Of a DNA stretch of 64,000 bases, positions 1-12,479 are shown piece after piece. The notes under the pieces are model-generated. The model ran no database searches, was not told where the DNA came from, and saw only the letters and a list, made by a program, of their open reading frames with translations. Every line of letters begins with the position of its first letter. Position 1 is the first letter of the stretch. The translations under genes and the position numbers were made by a program. Origin of the DNA: Hippophae tibetana (lineage: Eukaryota; Streptophyta; Magnoliopsida; Rosales; Elaeagnaceae); NCBI GenBank assembly GCA_037013495.1, contig CM072811.1, forward strand, positions 27,034,159-27,098,158, read 5' to 3'.

Positions 1-1950
1 ACAAATTTTTGCAAGATGTTGATTCTTTCTCTCTGCTACACCATTTTGTTATAGTATGTTGGCATAAGTGTACTGATGATGTATTTGAAATTTCCTTAGG
101 TATTGAGAGAACTCGCTTGAGCTATATTCTCTGTCGTTGTCTGTGCTCAAGCAATAGATCTTTTTTCCCACTTCTCCTTCAGTTGACTCTCTAAACTCTT
201 TAAACTTTAAGAATGTGTCAAATCTTTCTTTCATAAAGAAAACTCACACATACCTTGAGAAGTCATCAATGAATGTCACCATGTATCATATACCGCCAAT
301 TGATGGTTACTTAACAGGCTCAAATACATTAGAGTGAACTAACTCTAAGAGTTCTTTTGCTTTAATAGGCTCGTTGTCTATTCACACGTCTAGTTGAGGA
401 AGTCCTTTAAGCATCAACTTCTTCACCATCATACTTATCTTGGAATAGCTAACGTGAACTAATCACATATGTCATAGGTCTGCTGTCTCATTTCTTCTTG
501 TCCTATCTACATATATAGATTCTATTGACATCACGTAGATTGATTCAAATTGTTACCCCTCCATTGTCGATGTTTCTGAGATTTTGAGATAATGATACAC
601 CTTCACGTCTGGGGGACTAAACAATGCATAGTGACCTGATGATGTCAATTGAGCCATAAATAGCAAGTTTTTCTTCATTCCTAGGACATGATAAACGTCT
701 TGAAGTGGTACTTGGTTAGTATTATATCGAGGCATAATTATCATCTTACCGATGTGAGCTATCGGTAACCTTGAGTTGTCATTTGTCTCCACTACACGAC
801 CTCCCTTGTACTCAGACATGCTTTGCAACTTCTATTTATCTCTCCTCATATGATTTGAGCAGCCCGAATCTACGATCCAGTCATTCTTATAGTCAATTTG
901 TTCTGGTGTTGTTACTATGAAAGCTAATTCTTCTTCCTCTGTAGCGAATAATGCTTCGGCATCCCAACTATCTTCATTATTCTCCTTAGAACTGAAAGTA
1001 GTTGTATTACTTTCAACATGATTTTTTTTACTGAAACAATATTTTTCCATGTGACCCATCTTCCCACAGTTGTAACACTCACCATCAAATTTTCTATTCT
1101 TACTGCGATTCTTCCAAGCTCCCTTTGGACGAAAGCCTCCCTTTCTTTGAGAAATTTTTCCTTTGTTTCCATCCTTGTTAGATCCACTACCATTGTATCG
1201 CTTGAAATTGCCTTTGCTTTTGTTGGTGTAGAGCGCTTCTTTCTCACTTTTCAGGGAGACACCTCTCATTTGCTTAACCATAGCTTCTTGACCAGCCATC
1301 AAATTCTCAAACTCAACAAGAGATGGTTGTGTCGACGATCCTTGTATAGTGGTAACAAACCCTCAATATTCAGGTATCAAAGCATCCATAAGTATTCTCT
1401 ATATCCTAGTTTCCCGAATAGGATCTTTCAGATCTAACTCTAAAGTTTTGTGACATAAGGACTTCACCTTGTGAAAGTACTAGGAAATCGTCATGTCGCG
1501 TTGTGCCATCGATAGCAACTCATTCTCGAGAAGTTGAAATCTTGTATCATTCTTCTTTGAAAAGAGTGTCCCATGCTTCCTTCGGTGTTTTGGCATCTCA
1601 AATGTGCTCTAACATTTCTTCTTCAACTATGGTTTTGAAAGCAAACATCGTTTTGCCTGCTTTAATTCTCCACTGCCGCAAGATGCCATTTGCATCTTCC
1701 ATTGCTAGTTGTGTAACTTCATCACCATCAACAACCTCTCACAGGTTTTGACCTAGTAGGTAAGACTCCATACATGTTGCCCATATGTTATAGTTTTTTT
1801 GTTTTTGAGCTTCTTGATTCCTCTAACTATTTAAAGGTCATTTATCATGTCAGTAAGACTTCGACTATACCAAACAAGCTTAACTAAGAAACTTGTAGAG
1901 TATCAAACTTCTCACAACTCAAGATAGCTCCATTAAGAACGATCATTGAC
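1..1950 (-). pseudogene. copia gag-protease-integrase polyprotein, partial and broken
   Basis: Blocks seen on the minus strand: gag of the UBN2 type at about 1300-1950; a CCHC zinc knuckle reading [14 protein letters not shown] inside an open frame at 832-1302; a protease active site in the context [11 protein letters not shown] at the end of the same frame; a GAG-pre-integrase region at 553-828 that ends near [10 protein letters not shown]; and an integrase core piece at 49-234 with a degraded DNG-EY-type motif (TDNDREY). Frames change between blocks and stops interrupt them, so no intact polyprotein can be made. A basic, lysine-rich linker precedes the knuckle, as usual in this family. Confidence 0.88.
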
Positions 1951-1953
1951 CAT

Positions 1954-1970
1954 CCCACTTTGATACCAAT
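1954..1970 (-). other. Primer-binding site (initiator tRNA-Met type)
   Basis: On the minus strand the bases directly after the LTR read ATTGGTATCAAAGTGGG, matching the TGGTATCA-type site complementary to the 3' end of initiator tRNA-Met that primes minus-strand synthesis in plant copia elements. Confidence 0.75.
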
Positions 1971-2354
1971 TGTTGAGTAAAATTTAGAATACACAACTCT
2001 AAATTTACTAATATTAGATCCAAACATGTAAACAAACTACTTGTATTATACCCATAATAAAAGATATTATAACACCTTTCAAAGATAACTCACAAATTGA
2101 AGAGAAAACTCTTAACTCACACTCAAACTAAGAATACAAAAACTTATTTGTTTTTAATGGGATGATTAAATCAAATGCAAGTTAGGCTATTTATAGTACT
2201 CACCATGCAATCTACACCACACAAATATAAAACTAAGAAATAATTCTAACTACACAAATATTATCACATTTCTCTTTTCTACATCCTTCTAGATTCTCTT
2301 TAAAAAATATTTCTTCAACCACTCTATTTATTGAGTTGGTGTTTATTTTCAACA
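1971..2354 (-). repeat. 5' LTR of the copia element
   Basis: In plus orientation the block begins TGTTGA and ends TCAACA, a perfect short terminal inverted repeat, 384 bp long. It abuts the primer-binding site on its internal side. The five bases beyond the outer edge (2355-2359, ttaac) would be the target-site duplication, but the partner end is outside the window. Confidence 0.75.
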
Positions 2355-4139
2355 TTAACCTTGTGTGAAAATAGATTATTCATGCATAGTAGATCATATT
2401 ACTCTTTTTCTATTCTCTTTCTATTTTCTGTATGCATCAGAACTCATCACATGAAGGTGAAACTTATTGTCAAATGCTATAAGAAATATTGCTCACTTGC
2501 ATTGCATCCACATTTTTTAAGAGAAAAGTGTAACGGACTATGAACTCAAGGTACTAATCTGTATTCAAGAATACCAAATAGGTTAGGTTCTGGATTTTAA
2601 CCTTTTTGGTGTGTAACACGACTATGGTTAGATCATAGAAAAAAAGTTAAAGAAATTTCTTAAACTATGTCATTTATGTTGTTTAGTCTCTTTGATTAAA
2701 GATTGTATCATTTAGTCCATTAGCTTTATAAAAAGGGATAATGATAAATTTTATTATTTTATTAAATTTTATTATTTTTCATTCAAATGATTAAATGTAA
2801 TTGAAACATGAGTCTTTACTAATAGTAAAGTCACACTTAATATGAAAAAATAAAAATATTCATTTTTTAATATTTTTAACTACCATTATTTTATTTTAAT
2901 ATTTATGAAAAATTAAAATATATATTTAAATAATTTTTTGTTTGAATTTTATTATTGTTTATTTTTTTAAAATTATTTCATGTTGAATCACCTTTATCTT
3001 TGTTAAAGACTCATATTTTAATTGTCTTTTAATTACTTGACATAAAATAATATTTTAAATGAAAAATTATTAAAATAATATAATTTTTTCTAATTAACTC
3101 TTTTTACAAAATTAAGTGACTAAATAATATTAATTTTAATCTAATAAATTAAATGACATAATTTAAGTGACTCCTGTAACATCACACCTAAATTATAATA
3201 TATCACTACTTATTTATAAAATTAATTGTATCAATCAACGTAAATACAAAAACAACCTGAAATCTTTCAATCAACAATGTGTGTGATAATCCAATTTTAG
3301 TATGATTTTGACCTTTGACATTATGAATTCTTCAAGTTCTAGACAAGGGTAAATTTCAATTAATTTTGAATTTTTTTACATGAACACACAATATAAATAA
3401 GATATGATTGTAATTGTGATTAAGAAAAGAATTTTATATATTAATTATATGTCTATTATTAATAATAATTATTCATCCAGTTCACACTTCTTATACTTTT
3501 TCATTTTGTATAAAAATGTATGATAAAAATTAACTATTCTAACACATATCAATATTCCCACATGTTGATTAAAAATGTGTGGTACTCGTGAAAAAAAAAC
3601 CAATATGTGTAGTAATCCAATTTAAGTATGATTTTGCACATTGTGAATTCCTCGTGCAATGGTAAATTTGAATTACTTAGTGTATTTTTTTAATCAAATA
3701 AATTGGTATAATATTATTATTTTACACATTTTGATATATAAATATGATATCTATATCATTTGATTAAATTATTGAAAATATTAATAAATTATTATTTAAA
3801 AAATTTATCGTTAAATTATCGTTTAAATATATTTTTTAACTAAAATATCATAGATATTGTAGATATTGTCGTTAAAATATCGACAAAATATTAATAAATT
3901 TGTTTTTCATACTATCACGATATATCTATTTAATTATTTCAAATATTTTAACTACTTATTCTATAATATTTTATAAAATAAATAAATATATTTAATTATA
4001 AAATATTTTAATTATTTGATCAATTTATTGGTTAATACAAATATTAGAGATTTAAAAATATATTTATTAAATAAAAAACTCTCATTTAAAATATAAATAT
4101 TTAATTTTTTTATAAAATTTTATAAAAAAGGAAAGACAA
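2355..4139. other. AT-rich intergenic DNA with a duplicated 100-bp block
   Basis: No gene is supported. Two similar blocks, about 3271-3380 and 3595-3695, share the order GTGT-taatccaatt-agtatgatttt-ttgaattc-gtaaatt, so a short direct duplication with roughly 325-bp spacing is present. The rest is long A/T runs without coding structure on either strand. Confidence 0.5.
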
Positions 4140-4660
4140 AAAAGGGTATCACAAAGTTTCCAATGTATCTGCATTTTCAAAATCGAGATGGGAGTAGATA
4201 TTTTATTAAAGGGGTTTCTACCAACGCAATATTCCAATTCAACCCTTCAATTTTAATGGTGTGTTTTACTTATCAATATAAACATGAATTAGAATGAAAA
4301 AGAAAATAAATGTAAACTTCATAAATATAAAATTCATTCATTTTCTTCAGTTTATGAAAGGGAAGTAATTCATGATTTTTAGTGTATTATTTTATGTCAT
4401 CAATAATTGATAAATAAATAAATTAAAATTTTACATTTTATGTATAAGTATTTAGTTAAAATTCATATATTTTATTTAATAATAAAATATATAAAATAAA
4501 AGATAATTTTGTAAATAGAAGATATATGAAGTAGAAAAACAATATACGAAAATACTCGTAAATTTGTGTATATCCTTATTTTCCATCTTGGTTTCAACAT
4601 ATAAAAAAGGGAATGATTTCATTTCCCCTAGTTCATTTTCCTTGTTATTAACAGGGATAA
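4140..4660 (+). repeat. Host repeat, left copy of block A
   Basis: This stretch closely matches 12930-13340. Shared landmarks in the same order are gtatctgc-ttttcaaaatcgagatg, the segment tagatattttattaaagggg, a palindromic AT segment around ttatttaataataaaatata, and the end block aaaaaagggaatgatttcat. It flanks the pararetrovirus on its left and is the first half of a tandem host unit whose second half resumes at about 12480. Confidence 0.8.
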
Positions 4661-4809
4661 TATCTCAAATCCCATTTAGGTTTAACATATTATTATTTAT
4701 ATATTCAAGATTTATAAAAATATCTAGATTTTATGGTTAATATTATTGGTATCCTTAATCACTAATGATGTTAATTTTTTATCCATTATTATTCATAGTA
4801 AAATTTCTT

Positions 4810-4823
4810 GGTTCTGATATCAA
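4810..4823 (-). other. Candidate decayed tRNA-Met primer site of the pararetrovirus
   Basis: The minus strand reads TTGATATCAGAACC. Against the initiator tRNA-Met complementary sequence TGGTATCAGAGCC it shares the TATCAGA core and differs by two G-to-A transitions, the change expected from decay of methylated cytosine on the other strand. Its place after the transactivator and just before the end of the insert fits a viral genome opened close to the primer site. A chance match in AT-rich DNA is possible. Confidence 0.4.
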
Positions 4824-6254
4824 TTTTTACTAATCGAAATAAGTTTTTAAATTTTTAATTAGGGGTTAATATTGACCTAATTGATGGTCTTTGTCTATTC
4901 ACGAAAGACAATAATTTGTCTAATTTTTATTTATTTATTGGTATAAATCTAATTTTTTTCTATATTCATTACAATTAATGTGTATATTATGTTCTTCATT
5001 ATGTTGATTACTTATTTCTAATCATGAATCTATTAATTGCCTTTTAAAATTTAAAAATTATTCTTTCATTTGTTAAATCTAATAATTCTAATTTATGTAC
5101 CAATGATTCGATATTCATAGAGTATTATCCTGAAAAGTCATATGTGTTGAATGCACATTATTTTGTCTTATTCGTAGTATACAAACATACTTTTCTTGTG
5201 TAAATACAGTGTACTTATAATCTTCAAAGAAATAGTATCCAAACATTAAGTTGTTGAATTCTTCTTCTTCTATTCTTACATATTTTTTTACTAAAATAGT
5301 CTCTTAATATCCTTGAAACAGAATGATATATTATGTTTGTGATAATTTTAATATAATTTGTATAGATGTTTAACAAAGTATTAAATCTGTTAAAATTTTC
5401 AAGACAAGTTTTATAATTCTCATTTTTAAAATATTCATTTAAATGATAGAGATAACCTTTGTCAAACTTTTCTAATAGAATTAGATTTTTATCTTTAATT
5501 TCATTTGGAGTTAGTTATTTATTTAAAAAAAAAAGTTTCTATTTTTCTATTTATCAATATTATAACTTGTTGTAAGAAAATATTTAACATTCAAGATTCT
5601 TAACTGGATTAAATTTATAATTATTATACCTGAATTTAATGGATCCACCACGGTCTTCCCTTATGTTCATCTCCTTTTGTTACACATGTTATGCCTCGGC
5701 TTTACTCAAACCTTGACCCCCTCTTACAATGGTGAGTTTTCTGCATCTGTACATAATGGTGTCCAATATTTGACTTACTAGTAAAGAGTAATAGTAGTCC
5801 ATTTTATTCATTGGATAATAATTATTACAACTTAAGGCCAACTAAAAACCTTGAAGGGATTCTTAACTACTCATACTTACTGGGTATAATATTAATGGTT
5901 TTGAAATTTCTAGATAAAGGGGATTTATATTTTAGAGTTTTTTTTATCAAAGTAGAGAACTTTGGATTTCTACATGTTCGTGTGTCTTGAAAGGGTTCCT
6001 TCTATAGTATAAGGAATTTATGTTTACAAAACTATAATTATTATTTTATCCTTACTCTAATAACTCATTTGCTTTTTTTACTTTGAATGATAGCCATTTA
6101 TTTTTTCCTTGGCACATGCTACCGACTAAGATGTGTGATCTACATCTTTATTTTCTATATTGTCTTCTGTCAACAGTTCCTTTTTTTATTCTTCTTTGTC
6201 ATTTTATGTTGATGGTCCTTTTGATGATGTTGATAATAATGCATCTTCATCTTC

Positions 6255-7334
6255 TCAATCTTTGATGTAGAGAATGCATCTGTGGTCTTTGGTGGCTTTT
6301 CTGGCATAGAGGTAGAATACCTTCCTTGTTTCTTGTCCAATTTCTAGGTTATTGTTGTTAAAATTGGCTTCATATTTGGAAAAAAATTCACCATCTTCTT
6401 CTGACATAATCATGCTATTGTGAGAAATAATGATGACTTTACTAGTTGAATAATTTACTTTGATCTCAGTAGAATTATCAACCTTCCTGAGTTCATAGTA
6501 AATTTGGCCTAACATTTGACCTCTTAATACACATAGTTCTTATGTGTTGAATTCATTTTCTAGAAGTTCCCTTGGTTTGAGAACTTCTCTGTTTGTGTTG
6601 GAAATCCCTATCTTGATGAAGTGGTAGGGACTGATACATCCTTCCTTATTCAAGTCCATTAATGAACTAAAAAATCTAAGATAAACAAGTTTGTCACCTA
6701 CTTTAATCTTCCTTCTAAAGTTCTTGATTGCTCTTTTAAAATTTTATGGGAAATAATTCAATTCACTTAAATTAATCCCACATGAAAAGATTTATAAATA
6801 AATATTGGATCAACTCCTTCTAAGGTATTGAATTTACTTCATACAAGAAATTCCTTGTTTGTGGTATAGAACTTTATATCTTCAATATGTTTCTGGGTAG
6901 ACTTCTTGGCCAAGTTATAGAGACTCAAACATTGTGGTATGCTTAGGTTTTTGTATTGGTCATTCTCATCTTCAATGATTGGAACATTTTTTAGGGATGT
7001 CTCTCTGAACAACACTAAATGACAGCATTAAATGTTTTACTATTTTTAGTGTTTCAGGAAGGGATGCTTCTCTAAATAACACTGGAGGCCTTGCTATTTT
7101 TCCTAGATTTGTCAATCTGCTTGGAGTTGTTGGTTGTTGTTGTAATGTTACAGGATAATTTCTTACTATCTCTTCTAAGGTAATTAGTTTTGGTGCTTTG
7201 TAGTTGGCATAACTGCTTTCAGCTTCTAATATATTGGTGAAGGCTCTATGAGTTACTCCACTAATTTCTAGAATATATTTACTAGCTTCTTCCCAATTGT
7301 TATAGATTCTTGGTTTTTGGCCATTATAAACCAC
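6255..7334 (-). pseudogene. Viroplasmin/translational transactivator-like gene of the pararetrovirus
   Basis: The N-terminal part (about 7180-7334) reads VVYNGQKPRIYNNWEEA with a following AFTNILEAESSYANY. This is the fold shared by caulimovirus gene VI products and the N-terminus of some RNases H1 (Cauli_VI), with the conserved G-x-x-P-G/R-I-Y and W residues. A downstream open segment (6255-6515) is probably the C-terminal part. Between them the frame is interrupted. In intact viruses this protein forms inclusion bodies and allows reinitiation on polycistronic RNA. Neighbouring sequence upstream (7335-7680) is lysine/glutamate-rich and probably part of the same or preceding frame. Confidence 0.7.
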
Positions 7335-7669
7335 ATAAACTTTTTTTGCTCTTCCTTTTCTACCTCATCTGCCCAGTTAAGCTTTTTGGTTTCAGAAGTT
7401 TTTCTTTCTTGTGAACTATTAGGTTCTTCCTTTTCATTTTGAATTATTTCTTTAGAAGTTTTACCTTCTTTAGATTGAATTTTTAATGAAGATTCCTCTT
7501 TTGAGATTTTGGACTCTAGAGATTGTTTTGAATAATTAAGTTCTTCCTATTTCTTTCTTGTCTCCATAAGAGATTTCTTGAGATATAGCAGCTTGAGTTG
7601 TTCTTGTAAGATTTTTACTCCTTTTCTTTTATCTTGATCTTAATGTCAAGATGTTCCATTCCTGAAAGC

Positions 7670-9750
7670 ATAAAAATAGTTAGAGATGCTAAATCTAGTA
7701 AGAGCATCTGCTAAGTTATTCTTATGTCCTGAAAGATGTTCAACATCAAAATTGTAATGGTTAAACCATTGTTACCATCTAACTAATCTCCCTTGTTTGT
7801 AATCACCTGTAATATTAGTTCTTAAGAAATAACTAAAATTCTTGTTATCTATTCTAATAATGAATCTGAAGCTTATAACAAATATTACAAATTTCTTAAT
7901 GACTTTTTTAACAGTTATATATTCTTTTTCATTACTGTGATAATTTAATTTGGACCTTGGAAAGATCCTAATGTATATCTACTCTTGCTTTCAAAACTAC
8001 TCCCTAATATTCTTGTGAAACACCTATTTCAATTATCATTTTATCATCTAGCCCTAGATGCTATAAAGTTGGCAAATATTTAACCTTTGCTTTTACTTTA
8101 TCCATATACAGAGTATCTTCTTCTGTCCATTTCCAGATATGATCTTTTTTTAATTTTGCTTGTAATGGTTTTCGCATTTTTTGCAAATTTCTTGATGTAT
8201 GCTTTTGCATATTTTAAACATCTTTAAATATATATAATGGATTTTTGTCTTTTAATTCACTAGGAAACCTTGAATATTATTTAGTATATGGGGTTGTAGA
8301 TTATGTTTTCCATCTTCAATTTCCAACCCTAAATATTTTATTTTTTTGCTGCATAAATACTGCTTTCTTTTTAAAGGGTACAATGCCTTCTTTTCTACAT
8401 TCTTATAGAATATTGATAATATCCAAATAGTAGTTATTTAATTCATTATTGAAAACTAAAACATCATCTATGTAAACACAATATATTTCTTGTAATTTCT
8501 TGAAGATGTTGTCCATATATCCTTGAAAGATACGTGGACCTTATTTTAATCCAAATGATATAAATGTCCATTGGAATTTTCCTTGGGGGTAACTAAATGT
8601 CATTAATTTTTGAGATTTTTCAAAGAATCTTATTTACTAAAATCTGCTTTTGCAATCAAAACTTGAGAAATATTTATTTTCTTTTATTAATGATATAGTT
8701 CTTCTTTCTTTGAAATGAAGTAAACATCGTTAATGATTTTTTTATTTAATATTTTAAAGTTTATTACCATTCTCTTTTTTCCTCTTCTTTTCTCAGTTTT
8801 TTTTCAACTAAAAATGATGGACTAGAGTGAGGTGAATTACTTGGTATTATGACTTTTAATTCCAAAAGTTTCTGAATTTGTTTTCCAAATTCAATCATGC
8901 CTTATAGAGTATAAATAATTGGTTTTACTCTTATGACCTTGTTAGGATCTCTTAATTTTATGTTGATTATTGTCTTAGATTTATTTATTTTTGGATCCAA
9001 ATGATTTTTTGAACTGACAGTTTTTAATAGTTTTTTTATGTCTGTTATGGCTTTGTCTTTCTGTATTTTATTGAGAAAAAAGTTTTATTTATATTCTATA
9101 CCTAATGAATATTTTTCTAAATAAGGTTTTTTCTAGTAATCTATCTCACAATGTTTTTGTTTTTTGTGTTGTTGCATAAAAGTAGGGTTTGAGACAACTA
9201 AAGCTTTTCTTATTTTTTTTAGACATAGATGGTATTGCTATCTAAGGCTGCGAGACTTATTTTTTCGAAATATTGTATAAAAGGTTGATATAGATTTAGG
9301 AAATTATTTTCTATTAATAAATCAACTCCTATTTCTGGTTGATATATAGTAGAAATGTGAAATTTTTCTCCTTCTATCATTATATCTATATCTTTTAATA
9401 ATTTATTATTATTTATTGTAGTATTATTAACAATTCTTACAATTAAATCTTTTGGTGCTTGTTTCCAGTGTTCTTCTGGAAATACATATTTATTGGCTAC
9501 ACATATACTAGCTCATGTATCTATATATGCATGTAAATGATAAGTGGTATAGACTTTAAATTTTAGTCCTATTTTAATGTAAGTATTATTTGGATTTGTA
9601 ATACTATACAAACCATTCATCTTTTGATGAAGAATACCCATATTTTGAGTCAGTTATTTCTTCCTTACTTTCTTCCAATAGATAGATACTATTAGTATCA
9701 TGTATATCGAATTCCTCGATTGATTATAATTCCATTTTGAAAGCTTCTTC
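7670..9750 (-). pseudogene. Protease-reverse transcriptase-RNase H of the pararetrovirus, broken
   Basis: Three enzyme blocks follow one another on the minus strand. The retropepsin site near 9513 reads D-T-stop-A-S, where the invariant glycine codon has become TGA. The reverse transcriptase contains the catalytic box as VYIDDVLVF (YIDD at 8463-8474), preceded by a palm segment at about 8530-8920 that has lost its frame more than once. RNase H residues follow at about 7690-8010, including a GRLVRW segment and an HLSGHKNNLADALTR-type C-terminal motif. In a working virus these convert pregenomic RNA to DNA; this copy cannot. Confidence 0.85.
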
Positions 9751-9769
9751 TAAGATTTTTCCTTTCTGT

Positions 9770-11190
9770 GGAAATTCCTTTTTATGTTGAAGTCTACTTG
9801 GACATTTGTTGGCATAATGTCTTTCTTCATTACAGATCCAACATCTGCATTTTTTCTTTCATGAAGGGCAATAAATCATTTTTTTTCATAAGGTTTATAT
9901 CTATTCCTTCTAAAATATCTTTTCTTATAGATTTTTCTATTAAATCTTTTTTATATATATTTTTGAAAATCTTGTTTTCTGAATTTATATTTTTTATATT
10001 TTGTTTATAAGATTTTATATTACATTCATATTTTCCTGGTATTCTAAAATCTTTTGTATCACAATAAATTTTATCATTTCCTCTTATTTGTTTATATTCA
10101 TTTATTATTTGACATTTAATAATGATTCAACCTTTAAGGCTTCTTATTTTTCCTCGTAGGGTATATGATAGTGTTTCTCTATTCCTCTATTCCCAACTTT
10201 CTATTAATGTTTTATGTAATGTTTCAGGTAATTTTTGGAAAAACATTTTTTTATAAGTTGGTTGCGTAGAGAGTGGTAATGTATGGTAATACATTTCATA
10301 TTCACAAATAAAAGAATATATGTAACACATGTCACAAATTTTCATATTTGTTAGATGTCATTTAACTTCATTGATTTTGTTTTCACTGGATTTAGTAGTA
10401 ATTCTTCCTTCATCTTCTCCAATAAATTGATTATATATTTAATTTATTACTATATCCAAGTATTATCTTCCTGTGGAAGCATTCCCTTGTATTAAAAAAA
10501 TGCCGTTGATCTGTTAAATTTGAAAACCAAACTTTAACATTTCTTGTCATTTTATATGCTATAAGTACCCTACAAATTGAAGAGTTTATTTGGGTAGTTT
10601 GAGAGGTTTGTATGAGTACAATCATACCACTAGCCCATTCATCTAATGCTTTCTTCATATCTCTTATACAGTCTAAATCTAAAAGATCAGACTTGTAATT
10701 ATCATGGAGTTTGAATTCTGGTGGAATACTACCTCTAGTTCCCCAATGCAAACCTTCCTCCATTTTAGGTGTGGTTGTCTTCTTCTATCTGTGGAGTCAG
10801 TTGTTCTATCCTTTACCTATTTTTGTCTCCCTTGTGTGGGTCAGATGTTCCTTCTTGGTAAGGAACTGATAATAAAATTAGTTTCATATGACCTTTTGGG
10901 GTCATAATTTTTGGTTCAGAATTAGTCTCACTAGTTATTATCATATCATCTTCTTCTTTGTTTGTACAATTTTTTTTATTATAATGTTCTTCTATTTCTT
11001 CATTAGTTAGTGTCAATAAACTAACTAATTTTTCTATATCCCTATTTTCAGGGTTCATGAATTTTCTCTCTAATTCTTTTCTATATTTTATTAAATTGAA
11101 ATTATATCTTTCTTCATTTTTTCTTTTTTCATTTTTAGGAATTAGGGCATCTGATCTCTTACGTGGTTCTTCTTTTAATCCTTCTAAGGG
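9770..11190 (-). pseudogene. Coat protein gene of the pararetrovirus, broken
   Basis: An acidic N-terminal stretch (10813-11058, with NEEIEEHYNKKN) leads into a central conserved region (10431-10763, with DCIRDMKKALDEWASGM). The C-terminal part is lysine-rich and contains the finger CRCWICNEERHYANKC at 9802-9849. That spacing, C-x-C-x2-C-x4-H-x4-C, is the hallmark of caulimovirid coat proteins and binds viral nucleic acid. The open segments are separated by stops. Confidence 0.78.
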
Positions 11191-11290
11191 ATCATATTTA
11201 TGACTAATAATTTCATATATTTCTATATATATTTTCTAAAAATTCCTTGTATATATCTTACTATATTTTATTATAACCACATTCCTTTAT

Positions 11291-11476
11291 TTACTTTAAT
11301 AATTCTTTTTGTACGTCCATTATTTCTTGTAGGTATTTTGTGTTTAATTCTTGGACTAAATCTATTTCCTTTGTTAATAGTTGCACAATTTCAAATAATG
11401 TTGTTTGATTTTTTGCTACGCCTACTAAGCTTCCATTTACTTCTAAATGCATATTTTTTATTTTATCTTTAAACAT
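11291..11476 (-). pseudogene. Small coiled-coil frame between movement and coat genes
   Basis: An open frame of about 61 residues starts with a true ATG (MFKDKIKNMHLEVNG) and has leucine/isoleucine spacing suggestive of a coiled coil (LFEIVQLLTKEIDLVQEL). Its position between the movement and coat proteins suggests a virion-associated or accessory protein, but I see no family-defining motif. It could also be a fragment of a larger frame. Confidence 0.45.
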
Positions 11477-11730
11477 TATTATTTTCCTAATATATAATCA
11501 TGAACTAATAATGCCTTCATTATTTGGAATTCATCTTTTAATTTTTTAACTTCTTCTTGGTTAGAGTTTTCTCCTTCATGGTTTACGAAAGTAAACCTTA
11601 ACATACTATTATTCCTAACAACATTTTTTTTCTTCCTGTTATTAGGGTTTTTTCTTTAATATCTAATTTTCATTTGTTTCGTATTTCAAAATCTGTTAAT
11701 ATTTCTGGTTTTATTATTTTTTCAAGTTCC

Positions 11731-12340
11731 TTAAAAGTTTTGTCTATTTCTATAAAAAATCATTTTTATATATATTAAACTATTGTGACTATTTGTTAAA
11801 GAATATGCTAGGAAGCAATATATTAAAAATTGATGATTTCCTTCTTTCATTAATCCTCCTCCTTCAAATTTGTAAGTTATACTTAATATTTGGTTTAAGT
11901 TTTTATCATGGATATTAATAACAAATCTATGATATGTTGTAAATTTTAACTTTTGGTATTCTAAGTTACCATAGATCATTCCTGGTAAGGTATCTTTCCT
12001 ATTTATTATTTTGTTATCCAATAATACTATTTTTATTGGTGTATCTATTTATTCTCTAAAATGAGCTTTTATTAATATTTAAATTCCTCCTAAATAGATG
12101 TATCCAACTTTTTCTTTATCTTTATGGAGAATTTTGGATAATTTGTTTAATATAGTTTCTCTATCAATTAATGGTATATTATAAATTTTTTTTACATCTT
12201 TAATCTTAATACTTATTTCTCTATTACTTATGTCATAATAAGTTATGCTTTTCTTGGAGAATAATTTTCTTAACAAGAATCATAGGTCTTTAAATCCATC
12301 TTCTTCTTTAAGATTTAATTTTGCTTTTTGAATTTATTCA
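11731..12340 (-). pseudogene. Movement protein gene of the pararetrovirus, broken
   Basis: Two collinear segments (12079-12276 and 11731-12021) are interrupted by stops. The first ends in VGYIYLGGI, the conserved beta-strand of 30K-type caulimovirid movement proteins. The second carries GNLEYQKLKFT, then YKFEGGGLMKEGNHQF and a LTNSHNS segment, all typical in spacing for this family. The intact protein forms tubules through plasmodesmata. It is the first gene of the viral order, lying some 130 bp inside the right edge of the insert. Confidence 0.78.
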
Positions 12341-12479
12341 AAAAAAATTTACTTGTTATTATTTTCTGTGAAAAACATCATCAAATATCGTTAAATTTAA
12401 TTTCTGTTATGTTTTAGGGATATTTTTAAATAGATATTTTCGAAGATACCTCAAAACTTAAGATATTTCTAATATTAAT

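Larger units (their letters stand above)
1..2354 (-). mobile_element. Ty1/copia LTR retrotransposon, 5' part, decayed
   Basis: Read on the minus strand the order is 5' LTR (1971-2354), a primer-binding site, gag, zinc knuckle, protease, GAG-pre-integrase and the start of the integrase core, which runs off the window at base 1. This is the Ty1/copia order, with integrase before reverse transcriptase. The coding part is broken by stops and frame changes, so the copy is dead. Reverse transcriptase, RNase H and the 3' LTR would lie left of the window. The family call is firm; the age and full length cannot be judged here. Confidence 0.9.
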
